The notes under the pieces: model-generated
The model's database searches: none
What the model saw: the letters and a program-made list of their open reading frames with translations, nothing else
Told to the model about the DNA's origin: nothing
Program-made: the position numbers and the translations under genes
DNA from: Streptomyces sp. NBC_01317
Lineage (GTDB): Bacteria; Actinomycetota; Actinomycetes; Streptomycetales; Streptomycetaceae
Direction of reading: 5' to 3'
NCBI RefSeq assembly: GCF_035961655.1
Contig: NZ_CP108393.1
Location: 2,587,501-2,651,500 of the forward strand
DNA length: 64,000 nt
Part shown: positions 35,403-43,214 of the stretch, piece by piece
Position numbering within the stretch: the stretch's first letter is position 1
Layout of the letters: the number at the start of each line of letters is the position of its first letter

Positions 35403-35812
35403 ACCACGACGACTCGCTCTTTTCGACGGACAGTCACACCCTCCGTCGATTACTTGCCGCGCTGGGGCGCACGGACCAAGCCGCCCTCCCCGTCGACCTG
35501 TTGACCATCGCGCACACCGTCGAACAGGCCCTGGCCCGGCGCCTCGACCTCCCCGAGCGGGCCTGGGTGGACATCACGACCACCAAACTCCGGGGCCACG
35601 TACACCTGTTGCTGCGCGAAGACCTCGGTGACACCGACGCCCCGCCGGCGCGGGCGGTGCACCGGGAGGCGTACGCGTTGCTCGATCCGCGTGTACGGCC
35701 GGGCCCGGACACCCCGCCCTTCACCGCGTACGAGCACCTGCGCGCCCTGGCGGCGGTCGCCGAATCGCTCACCGCGCTGTACCGGTCGCACCGGACGGGG
35801 AAGGAACGGTGA
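35399..35812 (+). CDS. hypothetical protein, TTA-containing, coupled to anti-sigma-type ATPase
   Basis: 137-residue protein of no recognised domain. GTG at 35399 overlaps the previous stop by 4 nt, with GGAGGGGG 10 nt upstream. Codon 18 is TTA (35450-35452), a second bldA-dependent codon in this cassette. The sequence is mixed alpha/beta with no signal peptide or membrane segment (LLTIAHTVEQALARRLDLPER, WVDITTTKLRGHVHLLLRED). An open frame continues upstream over the ATPase gene in another register but is not coding. Probably a cassette-specific accessory. Its stop overlaps a further tiny frame. Confidence 0.72.
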   Translation: MNHDDSLFSTDSHTLRRLLAALGRTDQAALPVDLLTIAHTVEQALARRLDLPERAWVDITTTKLRGHVHLLLREDLGDTDAPPARAVHREAYALLDPRVRPGPDTPPFTAYEHLRALAAVAESLTALYRSHRTGKER

Positions 35813-35895
35813 GCCCGCTCAGGGCGCAGGCCCTCTACGTCCTCGCGGTGACGGCCGTAGGGGGCTCACTCGTCCTCGCGCTCTGGCGTCGCTGA
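35809..35895 (+). CDS. 28-residue hydrophobic peptide
   Basis: A GTG at 35809 overlaps the upstream stop by 4 nt (GTGA), with AAGGAA just before it. It opens a 28-codon frame ending TGA at 35893-35895: a short basic N-terminus (VSPLRAQ), one continuous hydrophobic helix, and a C-terminal LWRR. The pattern is that of a single-pass membrane peptide with a positively charged end. Translational coupling and position make it a candidate third member of the ATPase operon. Not recognised; could be fortuitous. Confidence 0.45.
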   Translation: MSPLRAQALYVLAVTAVGGSLVLALWRR

Positions 35896-35911
35896 GTACC
35901 GGCCGTCCGGC

Positions 35912-36274
35912 TCAGCCGCCTTGCGGGATCACGCGCAGGGTCAGGCCGCGGACGTCCGGGTTGAGGAGATCCGGGAGCGAAGGGCTTGCGGCGTACTTCG
36001 ACCTGTACGCGCCGTCCACGTTCTCGTTGACCGAGTCGTCGTCGACCGGCTCGACCGTCACCGGGTAGCGCTGGGCGCCGTCCACGAACTTCGCCCGGCC
36101 GCTCCGGCTGACCCGGCGGTACCACTTCGAGTCAGGACCGTAGGCGCTGCGGATGTAGGCGGTGTCGTCGACGACGACCGACCAGATCGGGGTCACGACC
36201 TCACCTCCGTCGCTCAGCTCGGTGGCGATCCGAACGGTGTCGGTGTTTGCGAGGTAATCAATTGCGGCAGTCAT
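35912..36274 (-). CDS. DUF2255-family protein
   Basis: 120-residue protein resembling the DUF2255 family, a small beta-barrel related to flavin/F420-binding split barrels (VRIATELSDGGEVVTPIWSV, YIRSAYGPDSKWYRRV, AKFVDGAQRYPVTVEPV). Activity is unassigned. ATG at 36274 chosen because it begins the conserved domain (MTAAIDYLANTD). It converges with the ATPase operon; upstream lies a 9-bp tandem repeat and then the YciI gene on the same strand. Confidence 0.8.
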   Translation of the reverse strand: MTAAIDYLANTDTVRIATELSDGGEVVTPIWSVVVDDTAYIRSAYGPDSKWYRRVSRSGRAKFVDGAQRYPVTVEPVDDDSVNENVDGAYRSKYAASPSLPDLLNPDVRGLTLRVIPQGG

Positions 36275-36364
36275 GGCCGCATCCTCGTGGGCGGCCGGGC
36301 GCGCCTCCCCCATTCCCTCGATCGTGAGCGTGGCGGCGACGCGTACGGCCGGTCAGGCCGGACG

Positions 36365-36427
36365 GGTCGGAGAGGTCGGAGAGGTCGAAGAGGTCGAAGA
36401 GGTCGAAGAGGTCGGAGAGGTCGGAGA
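36365..36427. repeat. 9-bp minisatellite (7 copies of GGTCGRAGA)
   Basis: Seven contiguous, nearly perfect 9-mers (GGTCGGAGA or GGTCGAAGA) in the 164-nt gap between two minus-strand genes. Non-coding by context. The number of copies could vary between strains by slippage. Confidence 0.9.
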
Positions 36428-36438
36428 GGTCATACAGA

Positions 36439-36777
36439 TCAGGCGTCCGGGTCGGACATGATCTCCCGTACCTCCTGCGCACACCGGCACGAGGCGGCGA
36501 TCTTGGCGGCCCACTCCAGCGCGTCCTCGCGTGTCGGTACGTCAATGATCGAGAACCCGCCGAGCACCGCCTTTGTCTCCGGGTACGGGCCGTCGGTGAC
36601 GGTCCCGTCCGTGGCCACGACGCTCGCCCGCTGCGTGTGCAGTCCACCGCCGAAGACCCAGACACCGGCTTCCTGAGCCTGCCGCACCACCGCGTGCGAG
36701 GCATCGGACACCTCCTGGAAATCCCCCTCAGGGATGATCATCGTGCCGTCGTCGAACGAGATCAGGTACTGCGTCAT
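36439..36777 (-). CDS. YciI-family protein
   Basis: 112-residue YCII-related protein (ferredoxin-like fold), the family often found with ECF sigma factors of the ECF41/SigJ group. Visible features: MTQYLISFDDGTMIIPEGDF, FGGGLHTQRASVV, DGPYPETKAVLGGFSIIDV. The His and Asp expected at the putative active site are present. No sigma factor gene is adjacent, so its partner or role is unknown. ATG at 36777. Confidence 0.88.
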   Translation of the reverse strand: MTQYLISFDDGTMIIPEGDFQEVSDASHAVVRQAQEAGVWVFGGGLHTQRASVVATDGTVTDGPYPETKAVLGGFSIIDVPTREDALEWAAKIAASCRCAQEVREIMSDPDA

Positions 36778-37034
36778 ACGTACGTGGCTCCTAGGTCGTT
36801 GGTCTCCATCAGCCGCCGATCACCCTACGACGAAGACCCCGACGCGTCCTCAAGAAGGCACCCATCAAGAAAGCATCCATCGGGGCTGATGGGCAGCGTG
36901 TCGTCCTCGGCCCAGGGGTAGGTGTCACCTCTTCGGCCACGGTTCGCCCTCTGGGGGGTGGCGCCCGGCGGCCGCCTTTCCCACACTGGTGGCGTACAGG
37001 CGACGGGGCGGCGGCGCGACGGGGGGGGGCAGAC

Positions 37035-38243
37035 ATGGCGACGCGCACAGAACCGGCGCGGGCACCTCTACCGGAGCGGCGGCCGGAGCTGGACACGATC
37101 CGGATGCTGGTCGTGATCGGGCTGGTCTTCTTCCACTCGGCGCTCGTATTCGCCGCCGACGACGACTTCTACGTCAAGAACGCCGAGACCACCGAAGCCA
37201 TCATGATCATCGCAGGGTTCGGGGTCGTCTGGGCCATGCCGCTGCTGTTCCTCATCTCCGGTCTCGGCGCCTGGCACTCGCTTCAGCGCCGCGGCGCCGG
37301 CGGCTTCGCCGGAGAGCGGCTGCTGCGGCTCGGCGTTCCGCTGGTCTTCGCGACCCTCACTCTGAACCCGCTGCCGCAGTGGCTGCGGCAGCGCTCGGCC
37401 GACGCCGACCACCACGAGTCGTATCTCGGCTTCCTGCCCCGCTTCTACGACGTGCGCCTGGAGCCCGAAGAGTTCCCCTTCCTGGTCCAGGGCGAGCACT
37501 TCGAGACCGGCCATCTTTGGTTCGTCGTGCTCCTCCTTGCGTTCTCCCTCATGCTGGCGCCGTTCCACCGGTGGTTGCCGCGCGAGCGCGTCCGCCGCAT
37601 CGGCGACCGGGTGGCGGAGGCGACCCTGCGCCGCCGGGGCGTCGTGTTCCTGCCGGCGCTCGCTTTCGCGGCGATCTGTGCCTTCGCACGGCTGGAGGAG
37701 GACTACGCGGGCTGGCACCGCTGGTCGTACCTGCTGTTCTTCATAGCCGGCTTCGTCCTCGCCACCGACGACCGCTTCCGCGCCGTGATGCGGCGCGACG
37801 CCGGGACCGCGGCCTGGCTCGGCGCCGTGCTGTTCGCGGCAGCGGGCCCCGGCTTCGCCCTGGCCGACGAGCCCTTCACGGAGATGACCACCCTGGCCAC
37901 CGTCTCGCGGGCGCTGTTCGGTGCGGCCGGATGGTGCCTGGTGGTCGCCATCCCGGGCCTCCTCGACCGTCGGCGGCCGGAGCGACCGCGTGCGGCGCCG
38001 GACCCGGCCCCGACGACGCGTCGGCGCCTCTACGGCTATCTCGCCGCGGCCGTGCTGCCGCTGTACGTCCTGCACCAGCCGATCGTGGTCGCCGTCGCGT
38101 ACTTCGTCGTCCGCTGGTCCGCGCCGATCCTGGTCGAGTACGCCGTGCTCGTGGTGATCGCCCTCGTCCTCACCCTCACCGCGTACGAGCTGCTGGTCCG
38201 CCGCACGCGGGCGACCCGCTTCCTGTTCGGGATGCGCCCCTAG
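37035..38243 (+). CDS. membrane acyltransferase, family 3
   Basis: 402-residue integral membrane O-acyltransferase (Acyl_transf_3-like) with about ten hydrophobic segments. The N-terminal segment carries ELDTIRMLVVIGLVFFHSALVF with the conserved membrane His, and a later arginine-rich loop GGFAGERLLRLGVPLVF. Such enzymes acetylate or acylate sugars, antibiotics or envelope glycans; the substrate is unknown. ATG at 37035 follows a G-rich run (GGGGGGGGGC) that may act as RBS. The TAG stop lies inside the left terminal repeat of a small inverted-repeat element shared with the convergent murF gene. Confidence 0.88.
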   Translation: MATRTEPARAPLPERRPELDTIRMLVVIGLVFFHSALVFAADDDFYVKNAETTEAIMIIAGFGVVWAMPLLFLISGLGAWHSLQRRGAGGFAGERLLRLGVPLVFATLTLNPLPQWLRQRSADADHHESYLGFLPRFYDVRLEPEEFPFLVQGEHFETGHLWFVVLLLAFSLMLAPFHRWLPRERVRRIGDRVAEATLRRRGVVFLPALAFAAICAFARLEEDYAGWHRWSYLLFFIAGFVLATDDRFRAVMRRDAGTAAWLGAVLFAAAGPGFALADEPFTEMTTLATVSRALFGAAGWCLVVAIPGLLDRRRPERPRAAPDPAPTTRRRLYGYLAAAVLPLYVLHQPIVVAVAYFVVRWSAPILVEYAVLVVIALVLTLTAYELLVRRTRATRFLFGMRP

Positions 38244-38316
38244 GGCGTGTCCGCAGGGGCGTATCGAAATCCAAGATCAGCTCACGGCCGGGATCCCGTT
38301 CCGATACACGCTCTAG
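38240..38316. repeat. 77-bp inverted-repeat element (MITE-like or bidirectional terminator)
   Basis: Ends are CTAGGGCGTGT (left) and ACACGCTCTAG (right), inverted repeats matching at 10 of 11 positions, with further inner pairing GTATCG/CGATAC. Both ends begin with CTAG. The element supplies the TAG stop codons of both convergent genes (38241-38243 for the acyltransferase; 38313-38315 reversed for murF). The termini resemble those of Streptomyces insertion sequences, so it may be a transposase-less remnant now serving as a terminator. Confidence 0.6.
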
Positions 38317-39704
38317 CGGTCCCCCGCGACCGCCAAGTGCCGTGCCGTGTGCTCCAGTTCGACGCTGTGGGAGCCCTTCACCAGGACGATGTCTCCGGGG
38401 CGGATCAGGTCGTGGGCCAGTGTCAGGGCCTCGTCGCGGTCCTCGGCGTGTGCCACCCGCAACCGTGGGTTGTCCGTGTGCGCGGCGGTGGCCAGGGTGC
38501 GTGCGTCGTCGGTGCCTACCGCGATCAGTACGTCGATGCCTGCCGCGGCGGCCAGGCGGCCGACTCCCCGGTGTTCTTCGGCGGCGTCGGGGCCCAGTTC
38601 CTTCATCTCGCCCAGGATCGCGACGGTCCGGCGGCCGTCGGTGGCCATGGCCGCGAGAGCCGTGAACGCCGCCCTCATCGAGTCGGGGTTCGCGTTGAAC
38701 GCGTCGTTGATGATCCGTACCCCGTCCGGCCGGTCGGTGACCTCCATGCGCCCCGAGGCCATCAGGACCGCGCGGGACAGCGCACCCGCCGTCTTCTCCA
38801 CTCCCATCCCCAGCCCGATCGCGACGGCCGCCGCGGCCAGCGCGTTCGACACGTGGTGCACACCGTGCAGGGACAGGTCGACCCGCGCCCGGACGCCCTC
38901 GGCGGCCAGGGTGAACGACGGGCGGCCCGAGGTGTCGACGGCGACGTCCAGCGCCCGTACGTCCGCGTCGTTCTCGACGCCGAAGGTCAGCACGCGGGCG
39001 CGGGTACGGGACGCCATCGCGGCGACCAGTGGATCGTCGGCGTTCAGGACCGCCAACCCGTCCTCCGGAAGCGCCTCCACCAACTCCCCCTTGGCCAGGG
39101 CGATCTGCTCGCGCCCGCCGAACTCCCCCACGTGCGCCGTCCCCACGTTGAGGACCAGGCCCACGGCGGGCGGCGCGATACGGGTCAGATGGGCGATGTG
39201 GCCGATGCCCCGCGCGCCCATCTCCAGCACGGCGTACCGCACGCTCCGGTCCAGGTGGGTGACCGTCAGCGGCATGCCGATCTCGCCGTTGAACGACTTC
39301 ACCGTGGCGATCGTCGGGCCGATCTCGGGGAGCACCTGCGCGAGCAGATCCTTGGTGCTGGTCTTGCCCGCCGAGCCGGTCAGCCCGATGACGGTCGCCT
39401 CCGGTACGGCGGCCAGTACGGTACGGGCCAGCGCGGCGAGCGCGTCCAGCACGTCGTCCACGACCACGGCCGGGACACCGACGGGACGGGTGGCCAGGAC
39501 CGCCACCGCACCGGCCTTCACCGCGTTCACCGCGAAGGCGTGCCCGTCGGCGTGCTCACCGGGCAGCGCCGCGAACAATCCGCCGGGCTCGATCGCGCGC
39601 GAGTCCACGACGGCCGGTGCGCTCATCAGCGCGGAGGGGTCCGGTACGTCGTACAGACGGCCGCCGACGGCCGCCGCGACGGCTTCGAGGGAAAGGGGGA
39701 TCAC
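38313..39704 (-). CDS. murF: MurF: UDP-N-acetylmuramoyl-tripeptide--D-alanyl-D-alanine ligase
   Basis: Mur ligase of 463 residues adding D-Ala-D-Ala to UDP-MurNAc-tripeptide. Order: N-terminal UDP-binding domain (DSRAIEPGGLFAALPGEHADGH), central ATPase domain with P-loop GLTGSAGKTSTKDLL and GARGIGHIAHLTRIAPP, C-terminal Rossmann domain with INDAFNANPDSMRAA and ILGEMKELG. GTG at 39704, RBS GGAGA. Unusually, no other division or wall gene is adjacent (neighbours are an acyltransferase and a CAP protein). Either this organism has a second murF besides the cluster copy, or the gene is relocated; this cannot be decided from the window. Confidence 0.93.
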   Translation of the reverse strand: MIPLSLEAVAAAVGGRLYDVPDPSALMSAPAVVDSRAIEPGGLFAALPGEHADGHAFAVNAVKAGAVAVLATRPVGVPAVVVDDVLDALAALARTVLAAVPEATVIGLTGSAGKTSTKDLLAQVLPEIGPTIATVKSFNGEIGMPLTVTHLDRSVRYAVLEMGARGIGHIAHLTRIAPPAVGLVLNVGTAHVGEFGGREQIALAKGELVEALPEDGLAVLNADDPLVAAMASRTRARVLTFGVENDADVRALDVAVDTSGRPSFTLAAEGVRARVDLSLHGVHHVSNALAAAAVAIGLGMGVEKTAGALSRAVLMASGRMEVTDRPDGVRIINDAFNANPDSMRAAFTALAAMATDGRRTVAILGEMKELGPDAAEEHRGVGRLAAAAGIDVLIAVGTDDARTLATAAHTDNPRLRVAHAEDRDEALTLAHDLIRPGDIVLVKGSHSVELEHTARHLAVAGDR

Positions 39705-39921
39705 GAAACGAATCTCCGCATCAGCAGGGGGTGCCCGGCACGGCCACCGGCCGACCGGTCCGGCCCTGCGACCGTAACGCCTTCATCGCCCAGGGCTGCG
39801 GAGACCTGCCAGAGCGGCGAGAAACCCAGCTGACCCGGCTCTCGGACAGCGGCCGGTTACCAACCCCGCTCTTGGCCAAATCTACTGATTCATGGGCGAG
39901 TTGGCTGGCCATAGATGAACC

Positions 39922-40536
39922 GTGCTGAAACGGAAGAAAATCGGTGTCCTGCTCGCGACGGCGGCCCTGGTCGGTGTGACGGCGGGCGCCACCCCACCGA
40001 GCGGGTCGAGCCGGGCCACCCCCACCTCCCCCGCGTCGGCGGAGGCCCGCCGGCCGCTCCCCGACACCACCGACCGGGCGTTCCTCCAGCAGGTGGTGAG
40101 GGCGGTCAACACCTACCGCGCGAGACACGGCGCGCGGCCGGTACGGCTGGACCGGAAGCTGAACCAGTACGCCAAGTCCCGCGCGCGGGAGGTCTCTTCG
40201 CACGAGCGGCTGCGCGAGGCCCACCGGGGCCTGGACCGGGGATACGGCGAGAACCTGTACTGGACCGGCTCCGCCGAGCCCGACCACCTGCCCGGACCGA
40301 CCGCCGTGAGGGCGTGGTACGACGAGGTCGCCTCGTACGACTTCGGGGCCGGCGAATTCAGCCGCGCCACGGGCCACTTCACCCAGCTCGTCTGGCGCGG
40401 ATCGAAGAGGATCGGCGCGGCCAGGGCGACCGGCCGGGGCGAGGAGTGGTTCGAGAACTACGTCGTGGTGACGTTCAGCCCGCCGGGGAACGTGGAGGGC
40501 CGGTTCCGGGAGAACGTACGGGACGAGGTGCGGTAG
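39922..40536 (+). CDS. secreted CAP/SCP-family protein
   Basis: 204-residue extracellular CAP-superfamily protein. Basic N-terminus plus hydrophobic segment (MLKRKKIGVLLATAALVGVTAG) forms a signal peptide, then a Ser/Thr/Pro linker and the CAP domain (about 55-195): RAVNTYRARHGARPVRLDRKL, HRGLDRGYGENLYW, GHFTQLVWRGSKRIGAA and ENYVVVTFSPPGN, including the two His and Glu residues of the CAP cleft. The molecular function of bacterial CAP proteins is mostly unknown. GTG start at 39922. Divergent from murF across 217 nt. Confidence 0.9.
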   Translation: MLKRKKIGVLLATAALVGVTAGATPPSGSSRATPTSPASAEARRPLPDTTDRAFLQQVVRAVNTYRARHGARPVRLDRKLNQYAKSRAREVSSHERLREAHRGLDRGYGENLYWTGSAEPDHLPGPTAVRAWYDEVASYDFGAGEFSRATGHFTQLVWRGSKRIGAARATGRGEEWFENYVVVTFSPPGNVEGRFRENVRDEVR

Positions 40537-40562
40537 CGCCGCGACCGGGCGCGCGGCCCGGG

Positions 40563-41537
40563 TCAGGATGCGGGAGCCGTACGGGTCAGGGTCCAGTAGC
40601 CCACGTCCGGGACCATGCCCAGCGTCGTGTTCGCGCGGATGATGTGTTCGTTCGACTCGTCGTTGTGGGTGGTGACGCTCTCGACGCCCGCCCGGCACGC
40701 GTACAGGAGCGAGGCCGCCTTCACCGCCGTCGCCGTTCCCCGGCCCCGGTGGTCGGGGTCGGTGCCCGTGAAGGCCACGTGCCAGCTGTTCGCGTCCGTC
40801 CGGGGGACGAGGATCGTCATGCCCTGAGGGCGTACGGTCCCGGTCACCGCGGTCGCCCCGGCGTCCGGGCCCTCCTCCGCCGGGGGCGGTTCGGCGAGCA
40901 GGAAGACGGTGTCGGGCGGAAGCCGCGCGAGCCAGACCGCCGGGTCGGGGCGGGCGTCCACCGGAAGGGGAAGGCCCTCCTCGCACCGCTCCAGGCACTC
41001 CGCGATCGTCCGCTCCTCCGCGAGCAGGGTCGCCAGCCGGACCCGTACCCCGGCGTGCTCCAGCGCGGACTTGGCCCGCGCGGCCAACTCCGCCTCATGA
41101 CCCGACAGGTCGAAGCGGAAGCCGGCACTGTGATGGACGACGCCGAAGCCGTACCGCTCGGCGAAGGCCCGCCCGCGCGGGAGGTCGTCCCGCAGCATGC
41201 TGCTCACGGTCCCGCCGCCGGCCCGCTCCCACGCGCCCATCAGCCGGTCCGCGAGCGCCGTCCCGATCCCCCGCCCGCGCTCCGCCGGGTCGACCGCGAC
41301 CAGGGCGGTGACCGTACCGGGGAAGACGGGGTCGGCCGACACCTTCGCCGCGCCCACCAGCCGCCCGTCCCCCTCGGCGACCAGGGCGCCGCCCTCCGCG
41401 TCACGGACCGTGGCGGTCAGGTCCGTACGCAAGAGGTGCCGGATGTCGGCCGCGCTCGTACGGATCAACAACTCCACGGCGCCGTCCACATCAGCCGCGC
41501 GAAGCGGGCGTACCGACCAGACCGGGTCTGCGCTCAT
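40563..41537 (-). CDS. double-GNAT N-acetyltransferase
   Basis: 324-residue protein with two GNAT folds. The first (about 5-150) has ALVAVDPAERGRGIGTALADRLM, an acetyl-CoA pyrophosphate loop; the second (about 170-320) has FTGTDPDHRGRGTATAVKAASL and ends GMVPDVGYWTLTRT. Such tandem GNAT proteins are common in actinomycetes, in the style of mycothiol synthase (MshD) or aminoglycoside-acetylating proteins, but I cannot assign a substrate. ATG at 41537 begins the first domain; earlier in-frame codons overlap the dctA terminator and are not coding. It converges with the CAP gene. Confidence 0.88.
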   Translation of the reverse strand: MSADPVWSVRPLRAADVDGAVELLIRTSAADIRHLLRTDLTATVRDAEGGALVAEGDGRLVGAAKVSADPVFPGTVTALVAVDPAERGRGIGTALADRLMGAWERAGGGTVSSMLRDDLPRGRAFAERYGFGVVHHSAGFRFDLSGHEAELAARAKSALEHAGVRVRLATLLAEERTIAECLERCEEGLPLPVDARPDPAVWLARLPPDTVFLLAEPPPAEEGPDAGATAVTGTVRPQGMTILVPRTDANSWHVAFTGTDPDHRGRGTATAVKAASLLYACRAGVESVTTHNDESNEHIIRANTTLGMVPDVGYWTLTRTAPAS

Positions 41538-41606
41538 GATCCGAACCGTAGACGAAAAAGCGACCAACCGTCCAAATGCGACAATTGGCCACGCCATGGA
41601 AAAGCG

Positions 41607-41641
41607 GACCGGCCCGTACGTGTGCGTCGTACGGGCCGGTC
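41607..41641 (-). terminator. hairpin terminator of dctA
   Basis: Perfect 14-bp stem (41607-41620 with 41628-41641), 7-nt loop, 30 nt past the dctA stop on the minus strand and upstream of the GNAT gene. Confidence 0.88.
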
Positions 41642-41670
41642 CTGGGAAAGGCCAGGGGTATGGAGGGGGG

Positions 41671-43080
41671 TCAGACCCCGGCCTGGGTCTTCTCGGTGAC
41701 GATCTTCCCGGTGGACCCGGACGCCGGGGTGTCGGCACCGGACTCGGAGTCGAAGTCAGAGTCGGCGTCGGAGTCACCGACCTGCGGACCGTGGTCGTCC
41801 AGCAGCGTCGTCTCGTCGAACGGGATGCGGCCCGCCAGGACCTCGCCCGCCCGCTCCTTGTCGATCTCCTTGGTCCACGTGCCGACCAGGACGGTCGCCA
41901 CCGCGTTGCCCGCGAAGTTCGTCATGGCACGCGCCTCGCTCATGAAGCGGTCGATGCCCACGATCAGGCCGACCCCGTCCACCAGCTCGGGCCGGTGCGA
42001 CTGGAGGCCGCCGGCCAGGGTCGCCAGACCCGCGCCGGTGACACCCGCCGCGCCCTTGGACGCGACGATCATGAAGAGGAGCAGCGAGATCTGCTCGCCG
42101 ATCGAGAGCGGGTCGCCCATCGACTGCGCGATGAAGAGCGAGGACATCGTCAGGTAGATGGCGGTGCCGTCGAGGTTGAAGGAGTAGCCGGTCGGCACGG
42201 TGATGCCGACGACGGGCTTGCTGATGCCCATGTGCTCCATCTTCGCGATCAGGCGCGGCAGGGCCGACTCCGACGACGAGGTGGAGAGGATCAGCAGGAA
42301 CTCACGGCCCAGATACTTGAGCAGGAGCAGCAGGTTGATCCCGGCGACGAACCGCAGCAGCGCGCCGAGGATGACGAAGACGAAGATCGCACAGGTGACG
42401 TAGAAGCCGATCATGATGACGGCGAGCGACTTGAGCGCGTCCACGCCCGTCTCGCCGACCACCGCCGCCATCGCGCCGAAGGCGCCGACCGGAGCGGCCC
42501 ACATGATCATGGCGAGGATACGGAAGACGAGCCGCTGGATGTGCCCGATGCCCCGCAGCACCGGCTCACCCGCCTTGCCCATCGCCTGGAGCGCGAAGCC
42601 CGCGAGCAGCGCGACCAGCAGCGTCTGGAGGACCTCGCCCTCCGTGAACGCCGACACCATCGTCTTGGGGATGATGCCGAGCAGGAAGTCCGGCAGGGAC
42701 TCGCTCGCGCCCTCCGCCTGCGCCGCGCCCACGCCCTTCGTGGCCTCGGTGAGGTGCAGCCCGGAGCCCGGCTCCAGGATGTTGCCGACGACCAGGCCGA
42801 TGGCCAGGGCGACGGTCGACATCACCATGAAGTAGCCGAGGGCCAGTCCGCCGACCGCGCCGACCTTGGCGGCCTTCCTGACCGAGCCGACCCCGAGCAC
42901 GATCGTGCAGAAGATGATCGGGGAGATCATCATCTTGATCAGGTTCACGAAGCCCGTGCCCAGCGGCTTGAGTTCGACGGCGACGCCAGGAGCCGCGAAG
43001 CCCACCAGGATGCCGAGCGCGACGGCTACGATCACCGCTATGTACAGATAATGCGTACGGTCCCGCCTTGCTGCGGCCAC
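41671..43080 (-). CDS. dctA: C4-dicarboxylate/cation symporter (DAACS family)
   Basis: 469-residue dicarboxylate/amino acid:cation symporter. About eight transmembrane helices plus re-entrant loops. The family's serine-rich loop TSSSESALPRLIAKMEHMG and the SFNLDGTAIYLTMSSLFIAQ segment are present, the latter carrying the substrate-binding region typical of DctA (succinate, fumarate, malate). GTG at 43080 is chosen because AAGGAGG (43085-43091 reversed) lies 4 nt upstream; an in-frame GTG at 43149 would add 23 unconserved residues. Divergent from a CitA/CitB-type two-component system that probably regulates it. The C-terminus is acidic (DSDADSDFDSESGAD). Confidence 0.93.
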   Translation of the reverse strand: MAAARRDRTHYLYIAVIVAVALGILVGFAAPGVAVELKPLGTGFVNLIKMMISPIIFCTIVLGVGSVRKAAKVGAVGGLALGYFMVMSTVALAIGLVVGNILEPGSGLHLTEATKGVGAAQAEGASESLPDFLLGIIPKTMVSAFTEGEVLQTLLVALLAGFALQAMGKAGEPVLRGIGHIQRLVFRILAMIMWAAPVGAFGAMAAVVGETGVDALKSLAVIMIGFYVTCAIFVFVILGALLRFVAGINLLLLLKYLGREFLLILSTSSSESALPRLIAKMEHMGISKPVVGITVPTGYSFNLDGTAIYLTMSSLFIAQSMGDPLSIGEQISLLLFMIVASKGAAGVTGAGLATLAGGLQSHRPELVDGVGLIVGIDRFMSEARAMTNFAGNAVATVLVGTWTKEIDKERAGEVLAGRIPFDETTLLDDHGPQVGDSDADSDFDSESGADTPASGSTGKIVTEKTQAGV

Positions 43081-43152
43081 GGGTCCTCCTTGACTCGTCC
43101 CTGCGATGCCCCCGTCGTCCCGACTGGGGTCCCGGCGACTATCCACCACCGT

Positions 43153-43187
43153 GTGACGCCGGTCACCCTTGCGTTCATTTCGTTCAT
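43153..43187. promoter_or_regulatory. operator-like sites between dctA and sensor kinase gene
   Basis: Perfect palindrome GTGAC-GCCG-GTCAC at 43153-43166, and direct repeats GTTCAT at 43173 and 43182 (9-nt period) in the 134-nt divergent gap. These are plausible binding sites for the CitB-type response regulator encoded nearby. Confidence 0.5.
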
Positions 43188-43214
43188 ACGATTCCGGACA
43201 GGCAGACTTGGGCC

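Noticed and set aside
43081..43149. Upstream GTG start for DctA
   Set aside because: The 23 extra residues are not membrane-like or conserved, and AAGGAGG stands directly before the GTG at 43080.
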